DNA of 64,000 nt, taken from the NCBI RefSeq assembly GCF_000002595.2, contig NC_057005.1, positions 5,517,235 to 5,581,234 of the forward strand, written 5' to 3'. The notes beneath the pieces are model-generated. The model worked only from the letters and a program-made list of their open reading frames with translations. It had not been told where the DNA came from and ran no database searches. The position numbers were made by a program, and so were the translations under genes. Below are positions 10,730 to 21,400 of this stretch, piece after piece. Position 1 is the first letter of the stretch; the number at the start of each line of letters is the position of its first letter. This DNA is from Chlamydomonas reinhardtii. Lineage: Eukaryota > Chlorophyta > Chlorophyceae > Chlamydomonadales > Chlamydomonadaceae.

Positions 10730-13700
10730 TTACAGCTGCAGCTGGAGCCCCTTCGCTGCCACCGCCGCCGCTGGGCTGCTGGCGCTGGCCCTTTTGCTAC
10801 GGGCTTCGACATTCGTTTTGCGATGGTTATACAACCTCCGCACGTAGGCATTGAACAGGAGGTTGGTTGCGACGCCGGACAGCAGCGTGCGACCGGCAAT
10901 TAGCGCCGCAGAAGCGACCGCATCTCGGTCAGCAAACACGACGAAGAGGCTATCCGCCACCGCGGCCTCGCGGCCGCGCTCGCGGCTGAGCTTCTGCGCG
11001 ATCTGTGCAAATGACGCCAGATTCATGGCGAGCAGCGCCAGCATGCCCTCCCGTGGCCGGACCTGTGAAGCCAAGGCGGAGGCGAGCGGACAGGCGCGTA
11101 AGCAAAGGGGCTAGCGGCCCCAAGCCGTGCAAGGTCGCGGCCGCCCACTCAGGTGCATCGCGTCATTCTGTGTGGCCTGCCGCCGGCGCTATAGCGCCAG
11201 CGCTGCACAGCGGCCGCATGGCAGCCACGCCCACGCCCAAGCCCAAGCCCAAGGCCGAGGCCGACCAGACACCCCCGCAATACCAAAGCCCCGACCGCCG
11301 CGCGCGCCCCGCCGCCCCGCCGCCTCGCCCCGCCAATCCCCCACACCCGCCGCCCCGCCCCGCCACACACTCACCGCCGAGCCCCACGACACCAGCACGC
11401 CCTCCAGCAGCAGCATGCCGGGGGTGAGCAGGTAGGCGGACACGCCCGGCGGCCAGCCCATGCCCGAGAACACCATCGCCTTGGCGCCCGCGTAGCAGTA
11501 GTAGCGCAGCAGCCGGCAGCGCCGCTCCAGTGCCTCCCAGCTGCTCGCCGATAGCAGCGGCCGCGCCAGGGTGCTCACCACGCCGGCGAAGGTCGACACG
11601 CCCAGCACCAGCAACACAGAGCCCGCGGCAGTGGTGGTGGTGGTGGTGGTGGTGGTGATGTAGGGGGCGGCTGCCTCGGCCAGGACGCGTAGGCCCAGCA
11701 GCAGCATACACGCCACGTCGAAATACCGCCTATGGGGAGGAGCGGGAGGAGCAGGAGGAGCAGGAGGAGCAGGAGGAGCAGGAGCAGGGTCGGCCCGGGG
11801 TGCTACGGCCAGCCAGGTCCACACTCCACAGGCCAACAGCAGGCGGCAACCCCGGCCGCGCCGCATAGGCCACACCAGCGGGGCACCCGCCCCGCGCCCA
11901 GCACTTCCCCTCATGAGTCATGACCCAAGGTACTCACATGTGGCCCTGCTGCAGCGCTACCTCGTCCGCGAACCTATGGAAGGCCCGGGTCTCATCCTCC
12001 ACGTCCACCTCTGCGCCCGCCGCGCCTCTGCGACCGCCGTCGCACTTGCCGCCGCTCAGCCAGTTATCACGGCTGCTTCCGGCGCCCGTGTTACGATCCG
12101 TCGTCGCTGTGTCGTTCCCGCTTCCACGAACCACATCGGCATCGCACGCGGCATCTGCGGCCGCCACCGCGCCCTTGCGACCCTGGCGAAGCGGGCCCAG
12201 GCGCCACAGCGGCCCCGGCTTGCTGCCGCTGCCGCTGTCCGCTGCAGCCGCGCCCGCGGCCTCGCCTGGCGGCTGCGCGCCCGCCTCCGTGTCGGCGCCA
12301 GGCGACACGTCTGCACATGGCAGCACCGCGCCCGTCTCCGCCGGGCCAGGCGCGGAGGCAGCCGCCGGCGCCACGCCGAGCTTCTGCGCTGCGGCCGCAG
12401 GCCGCTCCGCTGGCGCTGCCACCTCCACCTCCACCCCCGCGGCCTCGTCCAACCCCATCCACGACAGGTCTGCGCGCAGCCGCGCCGCCACACGCCGCCA
12501 GCCCGCCGCCGTCGCGTAGCCCAGCAGGTGCCGGCCCAGCGGCACCACCAGCGGCGCCAGCGGCGGCATGCGCGGCAGAGGCGCCTCGGCCGCCGCCGCC
12601 TCGGCCGCCGCCGCCATGGCGTTCGTGTCTGTTACGTAGAATTCCCAGGTGCCGAAGTCTAGCAGCAGCGCATCCAGCTCCTCGGCGGAGCGAGGCCAGG
12701 CGGCCGCCGCCACCGCCAGCTCTGCGCATCGGGGGCGGATGAGCGTTAATGTCGGATTAATGACATGGCCTTCCATTGCCAGCAGCTATCCGCACCAACA
12801 TGCGGTACCCAAACACGGCGCCGCCCCCATCTGCTCACCGCGCGCCAGCTCAGGGTCTGACGTCAGCACCAGCGGCACCGCCGCGCACGGCACTCCACGC
12901 CAGCGCACGTCCAGCTGCACACAGGGGCAGACCCGTGCAGCCGCAGCTCAAAGGCAGCTCACAAGGTGTCCGAGCCAGCAGTTGCCAACGAGCACGCTGC
13001 TGCCGTGAGCACGACACACACCTGGTGCGTGAGGACTTGGTAGCAGGCAACCCGGTACTGGGGCCTAAACGCCCCTCAGCCCTGCCGGCGTACCCAGTAC
13101 CCCCTCCATGACTTTTGGAAAGAGCAAATTGTGACGCAATGCGCAGCGCGACTGCACCAGCCGCTCCCTGAACTCCGATCCACCCACCCACCTACCCACC
13201 CGCCCACCCAGCCATCCACCAACCATGGCGACTCCGGGCTGCAGGTGCGGCTCCTGCAGCTCCACCTCCGCCACCTGCGGCTGACAGCCGGGCCCCTCCG
13301 CCGCCGCTGCCGCCGCCGCGGCCGGCCCATCCCCAGCACGTGCCGCCGCGGCCGGCAGCACCCAGGTGGTGCTGCAGCGCAGGTACGTACCGCGGCTGCG
13401 CACGTGCACCTGCAGCAGGCTCGTGTTCAGCCCAGCTGGGGCGGCTGCATCGGCGGGCACGAGCGCCGCGGCGGCGGCGGTTGCGCTGCTGCCGGCGGCT
13501 GCAGCGGCGCCGGCGGCTTGGACTGGGCGCCGGCGGACCGGGTAGCAGGTAAGGCGCAGGCACTGGCGCAGCGGCTGCACGGGCAGGCCGCGCGTGCGCG
13601 GAAGGGGCGGCAGAGGTGGCGCAGGCAGCTGTGCTGTGGCAACAGTCTGCAGCCCGGGCAGCAGCAGCCGGCCGGCGTCTGCGTCAGCGGCCGACTGCTG

Positions 13701-16358
13701 AACCTGACCGGCCAGGAGAGATGGCATCGGCGGCGGCGGCGGCGGCGGCACCAGCAGCACCCGAGGGACAACAGTCACCAAACCCAAGGGGCAGCCCGCC
13801 AGCAATGCGGCCGCCTCGGCCGGCGGCACCACCGCCACCGGCTGTGCCTCTGCACCCTCCGCAGCCCCGCCGGCAGTGGTGTGGGACGCCGCGCTGGCCG
13901 CCGCCGCCAGCGGGTCACGCAGCAGAGGCTGCTCCTGCTGCTGCTCCTGCTGCTGCTCCTGCTGCTGCTCCTGCTGCTGCTCCTGCTGCTGCTCCTGCTG
14001 CTGCCCCTCCTGCTGCCGGCGCCGCCTGTCGGCCTCGTTGCGCTGGCCCACCAGTGCCGCCACGATGGCGGCAATGAGCTCCGCCTCGTCCACCGCGGCC
14101 TCTCCGCCAGCCCCACCAGCCCCACCAGCCCCACCAGCCCCACCAGCCCCGCCAGCCCCTCCAGCGCCGCCGCCGCCGCCGCCATTAGCGCCGCCCGCTG
14201 CTGCGCGGGTGACGCCCACAGACACCAGCGTGCGCATGCGGTCGGTGTCGCCAGCCGCCGAGCCTACCACGCGGCCCCGCAGCACCAAGGGGCCCTCCGG
14301 TTGCTCTGCTGCCTGCTGCCGCGCCCGCTCCCGGCCCCGCTGCGCCAGTGCGGCCACTGACAGCGCCTGCGCCACGGGTGGCCGCCTGTCCGCATTGGTG
14401 TCGTCCGCATACGTATCGTCAGCTGGCGATGCGGCAGCCAACGCAAAGCCCGCCGGCGGCACTGGCGCCGCGTCCGCCGGGAACCCAGCAAGCTGCCGCA
14501 GCGGCGTGCCGTTCTCGGCGGTGTTGTCCACACTACCGTGGCTCCGGTGCGTATTCCTGCTGTGGTCGCCGGCGCTACTGTGGCTGTAGCTGCTGCTGGG
14601 TGCCGCCGCCGCGGCCGCGAGCCACCCGCTGATATCCAACACCGGAGAGGAGCCGACGGTATTGCCCCTGCCACCAGGGGCAGCTTCGGGAATGTCGTCG
14701 CCGCTGTCGCACCAGCATCCAGCTTTCGTGCTGCCGCCCTTGCCGTCTTGCTGCTTGCCTGCCGCCTGCAGCCGCGGCGACGGCGTCGTCACCTCCGCCG
14801 CCGCCGCTGCCACCGCTAGCTGGAGCTCTGGGTCCGGCGGCAGCAGCCGCCGCCGGGGCGCAGCACCCGCCAGGACCCCCTCCGACTCCTTAGCCGCCTC
14901 GACTGCATCGGGCTCGGCCTCTGCCGACAGCCCACTGCCCCACTCCCATTCCCGCTGCCAGTCCTGCAGCTCCTCCTCCACCAGCAGCTCGATGCAGCCC
15001 TCGCGCACATACACACCCGCCAAGCGCACCGACCGAGGTAGCGGCGCCCGACCGCCACCGCCGATACCGTCGTCAGCAGCGGCGGCAGCGGCAGCGGCAG
15101 CGGCAGCGAGCCGAGCGGCGGCCGCGCGCCTCCGCACCCGCAGGCCTTGCGACGAGCCCGCGCGCGCGGCGACGTCGGCGACGGCCGCAGCCACAACGGC
15201 CTCGTCACGGCGGCGCATGAGATCATGCAGCGCGCGGTTGCTTCCGTACTGCTCCTGCTCCTGCTGCTCATCTGCCGCCCCCTCTGCACCAGCGGCCGCA
15301 TCGGTGCCGCCCGCCACAGCAGGGCCGTCACTGTGGCCGGCGGTGGCGGCGGCGGCCATGTACGCGCTGTCGGTGTCGTTGCTGCAGGGCAATAGAGCAC
15401 AAAATATTCAGCTCGGGCACGCTACGCCGCAGAACGCAGGCCGCATGCATAGGGCAACACGATGAGTGCCGCGGCCTTGTGGCCCGGCTTCCCCACGTGC
15501 GCGTAGAAGCTTTCCCAGCACTCACGAAGTACCGTGGAGGCCCCTGTCCTGTGGAGTGCATTCATACCAGCGCTTACACGCACACGCGCACCTGTTGAGA
15601 GCAGTCAGCAAGAGCCGCAAGCGCTCCTGCCAACCGGGCGTGAGCTGGGAGGGCTGATATCCAGGCAGCTCGGCGAACCAGGTCCGGTACCTAATGAAGG
15701 AAGTGTACGGCGGCGGAACAGGCGCCAGTGGTAGGGGCGAGGAGGTGCAGTCTGCGCCTGGGGTCAGCTCCGCAGCAGTCAGCTCCCCCATGTCACCCTG
15801 TGCAGGTGCTGGTTGTTGGGAACCTCCAGGCGGCAGGTGCCTGAGTGTGCTTGGTTCGTCCGGAGGCCGCAGGGAGGCACTGCTGAGAAGAGAGCTCCGC
15901 GCAAGGCGGTGCTGCAGGAGCGGTGACTCGCTGCATGATAGCGGCCCCGAGGTAACTGAGGCCGGCGCAAGGTCTCCTGACACTCCCGAGCGCAGCAGCA
16001 GCTCCGAGGTGGTGAACTGACTGAACTCCTCGGAGTCGGAGCCCCAGTCGAACCCATGGTCACGCATTGCCACGCAGTCGTCGTTTACTGATGATTGAGT
16101 AGGTTGTGTCGGCGCGTTGGAGATATACTCCAAGACCTCCGCCTCGCTTCGCGAGGCTCGAACTCCACACGCCTCGCGAAGCATGGTGTCCGCTTGTCCT
16201 GGAGCCGCGTGCTGCCGTGACTCGTTGGGACGGCCACCTTTCATAATCTGGAAATATATTGCCACAGTGGCTAGAGCCACTAGCGTGAGGGCGAGAACGC
16301 CAAACGGAACGAGCGGACTCAACAAGCCCGTCGGCCCGGCGCTGGTCAGGCTCGCCAT
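10730..16358 (-). CDS. Large membrane protein with SPL-type C-terminal region, no SBP domain
   Basis: Exons 16358-15592, 15381-13224, 12914-12839, 12721-11938, 11729-11375 and 11062-10730 join in phase to about 1490 residues. Residues 11-37 (GLLSPLVPFGVLALTLVALA) form a likely signal anchor. Near residue 375, VRLAGVYVREGCIELLVEEE matches the 'EGYIRPGC..LTVYLR' motif of plant SPL proteins. Near 920, VRSRGTYLRCSTTWVL matches their 'LRQRGTRLLCSVEGKYL' block. Exons 3-4 (WRGVPCAAVPLVLTSDPELA then AWPRSAEELDALLLDFGTW) match the stretch after it. No Cys/His-rich SBP DNA-binding domain is present. The C-terminus has four or five hydrophobic helices (YFDVACMLLLGLRVLAEAAA and others). Long Ala, Gly and Gln-Glu runs fill the middle. 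The exon 2 donor (GTTGGT) is weak. Function unknown; similarity was judged from memory, not a search. Confidence 0.72.
11632..11660. repeat. (GTG)n run encoding poly-Thr
   Basis: Nine to ten GTG/GGT triplets, read on the minus strand as a Thr run between two predicted membrane helices of the large membrane protein. Confidence 0.7.
11742..11792. repeat. (GGAGCA)n-like intronic minisatellite
   Basis: Tandem GGAGCAGGA-type units in the intron between exons 4 and 5 of the large membrane-protein gene, just upstream of the exon 5 acceptor. Confidence 0.65.
13928..14003. repeat. (CTGCTGCTCCTG)n coding repeat
   Basis: Twelve-base unit repeated about six times. On the minus strand it encodes Glu-Gln-Gln-Gln repeats within exon 2 of the large membrane protein. 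Confidence 0.85.
14106..14158. repeat. (CCCACCAGC)n coding repeat
   Basis: Nine-base unit repeated five to six times, encoding Gly-Gly-Ala repeats on the minus strand in the same exon. Confidence 0.85.
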
Positions 16359-17784
16359 GACAATAGATATGAAGCGCAGCTATTTTTCTGTCATCAGGCC
16401 ACTCCTCAGCAGGATGTCGTGCAGCTCGCGCTAACAGTTTTTGGGGTACAGTGCAACTGTGCTTCAGAAGGCGGCCAAGTATGCAGTACAATAAGTATGC
16501 AGTACAATAAGTATGCTAGGCGTGACTCACCTTAAGCTGGCGGACGATGTGTCATTCGCCCGCTCCCCTGGTAGGCCGCAGTACGGCGTGCCATTACGGG
16601 CAGCCGTCATGTGCCGAAACTTGCTGCAGGTCGCAACAACAAATGCAGCATTCGGCGTCCAGACACGTGCTTCGCATCACAGGAGGGCGGGAGGCTCCTC
16701 TGCAGCGGGAGGCTCCTCTCCTTCTTGCACCATCACCGTCCCAACCAGTGCTGCACCCCCGCGTGCGCCCGCCCTTCACGGGTACCCTTCGTGGCTTCGT
16801 CCTCGTTCCTTATGATCTTCCTCCCCGAATGTCCACGGTAACACATTTATCACCGCCTATCTCAGGGGTCAGGACTAGGAGGACCCAACCAACATCTGAC
16901 GTTACAAGCGGTTCAAGAAACGCCCGGAGTGTTGACGGTGTACAGACCTTGCTACCGTACAGCATCGAACCGTAGCTAACACGTCTCCACAATGGCACAC
17001 GACGCATCACCCATGCACGGCCATCCTACACAATGCAAGTACTGGAGGCGCGCATGCGCTCTCGCATCGTCCATTGGCTTATTCTCATCACAGACTGAAC
17101 AGCGCATAAACACATGATGTCGAGTGTAAGCCAACCATTGAGGTATGCGGTACGGCTTGCTGCGTGCTTTGTGGTACTTGGTGCTTGCAGTCATCGATTG
17201 AGTGCCCATAGCATGCCCTGGCCTATAATGTATGGATGCTGCCGTGTGCAGGCTGAGGTGTTCAACTGGATCCAATCTCGTGAAGTCACGAACCCTCGCT
17301 TACTGCAGCAGTAACACTACACGGTACCGTGGCCCAGAGGCATCCGATACTGCCATGCATAATCCCACAGCATCGAATTGCCAAGCCGCCGTTCACATGC
17401 CGTGACACCAGACAAGATTCCGTTCTGTACACTGCACAGTGCATTCCCATACGTCCCACACGACCATACAAACTCCCCCCGCCCCCACATAGGCATTACC
17501 ACCATTTGCCTACGCCTGCTCGGTCACCTTTCGACTGCAAACCGAGTTGACAATCATACATCAAGCAGCATATTGGATCCCACCGTGCCCCCCTGTCCTC
17601 ATGTTGGCAAGTACCACACGCCACAAACACGGTGCGTTGGCGGCTGATGGGTTGGACGCAGCTGCAACACGACCAGGCTCCACGCAGCACGTCCAGGGTC
17701 TCAGGCTCCTCTACGTCACATGATGCACACGCAATTCCGTGACACGTTTCGGCGGCAGCTGTCGGAACAACCATGATCACCTGC
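16359..17784. other. Intergenic interval: large-gene promoter and permease 3' region
   Basis: Upstream of the large membrane-protein gene and downstream of the permease gene. It holds a 16-base tandem repeat (separate entry) and a TTACA at 16912-16916 that could be the permease poly(A) signal on the minus strand. No coding signal seen. Confidence 0.45.
16477..16516. repeat. 16-base tandem repeat, 2.5 copies
   Basis: AAGTATGCAGTACAAT occurs twice in tandem followed by the first eight bases again. The copies are exact. It lies about 120 bases upstream of the large membrane-protein start codon. Confidence 0.9.
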
Positions 17785-18439
17785 TTACACGCGCACAGTG
17801 GCGGCGTCTGCCGCGGCGGGGTCGGGCTTGGCCAAATCGCCCTCCGCCACGGAGCCGTTGGAGTTGCTGCCGGGCGCGTCGTCGTCACTGAAATCGCCCA
17901 TCGTGCTCACGGGACCCTTGAACCTGACATGGCGAGAGCGAGGGCGGGGTGTCCATGTGCGTCTTTACCGGTCGGCGCCTACACATCTCCCCATACGCCC
18001 AGTGTCACACCACGCCACATCGGTGAAACCACATGGCCACATTACGGGAGCACGCCACTGTCGCCGCCGCGAGCCCGCACCCGGCACCCGGGCGACATAT
18101 ACACACGCCTACCCCTCCAGCCCAGTTCCCACCGGCCGTGCTCACCACTTGTACGCGCCGTAGAAAGGGAAGTAGTACCAGATGAGCGACAGCGCGAATG
18201 TGGCCAGCAGCGTCACACCTGCACAATCAAGTGCGCAGGGGCGTGGGGGCGGGACGTGAGGCACATCCATGCACGTGAGACACATCCATGCACACACACA
18301 CACACACATAAACACACACACACACACACACACACACGCGCGCGCGCGCACGCGCGTCTCGTGCCTGCAGAGCCGCGACATCTGGGGCACGGAAAGCCCC
18401 AGTCGTAATCGCTGCATATGCTTGCGCAACAAGGCCGCT

Positions 18440-18470
<31 letters not shown>

Positions 18471-21400
18471 CTCACCGGCGTAGTTGAGGTTCTGGGAGTT
18501 CGTCGGGTACTCCGTCGGCAGTGAGAACACCACCACTGCAGAGGGGGTGTGCGTGGGGAACAAGGTAGGCAGGGCGCACAGTCAGGGATGGGGCAGCCGC
18601 GGGGGCGAGTGACGGGTGCGAATATCCAAGGATTGCAACGGCACCATGGGGTAGGTATGGCTGCATGTACCGCTAATGCGGCAAGACAGCAGCGGTCGGC
18701 TAGGCGCTGCCGGGGCTGCCCACGTCACAGCGCCCCACCCACCAATGAAGATCACCCAGCCCGTGGCGAGAACGCCGATGGGGTAGGCCCACCAGCCCAG
18801 GTGGAAGGGACCAGGCTTGAAGCGCGCAGCGCCCCTGCACGGCAGGCAGCAGCGCGCAGACCGGTGGCGGGTGACGCTTGTTGGTGCGATGTGACCGAGC
18901 ACATGAGCATGCACGCAATCCCACACGATGCATAAGAGCGGTCAGGGGGCTGGCTGGCTCGCTTGCGGGTGGGTGTGTGCGGCGGCGGCTCTTACCACGG
19001 CATGATGCGCAGGGTGGTGGGGACGACGTAGGCAATGTTGAGCGCGATGGTGGACAGAGAGATGATGGCGGTGAAAGCTTGCTGCGTGGGGGGAACGACG
19101 TGCGGGAGCAATTGGTGCAGGCCACATCGAAAGTGCGAGAGGCGTGGGGACGGTCACCGAGTTAAGGATAGGGGTGCGGACGTGGCTATGCAACGTACGT
19201 GGTCAAGCTGAGCCATCTGCCAGCGGCCTGCTTCCCCACCCGCCCACCTACCCACTTCTGCACCGCGCCGGCCCACCCACCCAGGCATCCTCGCACCCAT
19301 CCACCCACGCACGCACCTCAGAGCCCAGCATGGGCAGCCCCAGCAGCCACGCGGCGAAGGCAGTGCCCCACACCTGGCGCGTGCAGGGGCGCATGCACAC
19401 GCATCATGTGAGTCAGCCATCAGCCGCAACGAAATGCAGAATGGGAGAGCCTGCCGGTCAACCAGCAAGGCGTGACAGACGCGACGACCCCAGGTGGTGT
19501 GCATGTGCTAGCTGCCCGGCCGTGCGTGGGCATCATCATGGTCGGCTGCTCACCGCGATGAGCGGCCCCTTGACGGTCTTGTTGTACTTGATCCACAGCC
19601 ACGCCAGCGGCACGGCCTTGTCGCGAGAGTAGGCAAACAGGATGCTGCGAGCGCAACCGGTGGAGTGGGGCTAAGCAGCAGCAACGCAAACTCGTAGTTG
19701 TGGTGGGGCACGTCCAGGGCCCATTAGGGTGCAGCGACAGGACAGCTGCATGCCGAGCAGAGGCCGCTCGGTGGTGTGAACCCAGCGTGGTTACAAGGCC
19801 GCCGTTAGGCACGCCGCCAGGACACGGTCTTGCTCACCGGCTGACGTAGGTGAGGGTGCTGTGGGCGCAGAAGTAAATGCCGCCCAGCGGGATCATCAGC
19901 TGCGCAACGGTAGGGCGAGGCGTACGCGGTGCAGATGTGTTAGGCATGTGTTTTCGGCTCGCTCCCTGTCGCTAAAGCCACAGGGCAGTTTGCAGGATGC
20001 ACTCAGGCCAGGGTGCTATGGAGAGCGCCGTGCAAAGCCTGCATTCCCAAAGCCAGCACGCGTGATGATACCGCACCCAGCCAGCCATGCCCCCGCATAC
20101 GCTTTATTCCCGGCCACGTACACCATGTACTGCACTACACACGGACTCACACACGCACCATGATGATGCCGCCGGTGCCGCTGCCGGTGCGCTGCTTGAA
20201 GGCATTCCTGCGCACCGCCGAGCACCAATGACCGGTATGGGGTTTGCACAGCCAGAGCGCTGTACGCGAGCCAGCCGTGCGTCACCAGCCATGCTGTCCC
20301 CCACGCACCCGCATCCTCCTGACTCGCTCACCAGAAGATCTGCGCCACTGCGTCGCCGCCCGCCTCGCTGGGCACGTCGCCCTCCCCCAGCACCTGCAGG
20401 TAGTCGGTGACGCAGAACAGCAGCGACAGCACCCAGGCCCAGCCCTGCGTGCCACACACAGCAGCCGGCATGGAGCGAGGGCAGCACAGCGTGCGTTCGG
20501 GGCACAGGCCGGGTGGGCCCGGTGGCGGGAGCGGCGGGGGAGATCCGCGGACGGGCATATGCTCGTGATGGGCTTCACACGGCATCCTCCCTACGAGTGC
20601 ATGCCCAGCAGCATCACACGCGTCGCCCTTACAACCCCGCACACGCTGCACTTGCATCTGGAACGCCGACATTAACCCATCCAGCTGCACGCACCACGAA
20701 GATCATGAACACCACACCCAGCAGGATGCCCCAGGGCGCAGCCATGGAGGCGTTGGTGGACTCCTCGCTCATGTGCGCCGGGCCGTCATAGCCGGTGAAC
20801 GAGTAGGCGGGCAGCAGCAGCCCCAGAATGAACGTATAGCTGCGGGCCGAGGGAGGAGGGAGAAGGAAAGGGAGGGAAGGGGGGAGGTAAAGGTGAGGGA
20901 GGAGGAGAGGGTAAGCCGTCCATGACAGCGGTGTGATGCGTGAACATACATGTAAGGGTACAGCTGGCGCCCAGGTAGCTGCGGTGATGCGCCACCGATC
21001 CCCCCACAGCACTCAGGCCCACAAGCCGCGGGCCCTGGAGTGGGAGGCAGCAAGAAGCCGCTGCGTCACAGGTATGGTGCACATGCCACGCAGGCGCCAC
21101 TCACAAGGCGTTAGGGATGCCCCAGCTACTGGCCAGCTCGCCCTGTAGCCGGCAGCGCAAGAGGCGGGGGCAACAAGCGGGGGGCGGGGCTGGATGGGGG
21201 GCTTGGCAGGCGTGGACAGGCATGGCTTGTCAGCAACGCGCAAGGAGTCTCTTCCGAATGTGCCCCGCTGCCCGCCAGACGAGAATAAAGGCTATCTGCT
21301 CTGCCCACACGTCCGCATACGAGCCGGCCTCACACACGCTTGTCCGCGTACCTACCTCGAATTTGCGGAACACCCACTCGGTCGTGGCATGCTCCACCGT

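Noticed and set aside
13131-14360. Long plus-strand frame rich in Arg and Leu runs
   Set aside because: Antisense of exon 2 of the large membrane protein; the Leu run is just the complement of the Gln repeat.
18290-18356. CA/CG tract as a regulatory or Z-DNA element
   Set aside because: It is a plain microsatellite inside an intron, with nothing tying it to regulation.
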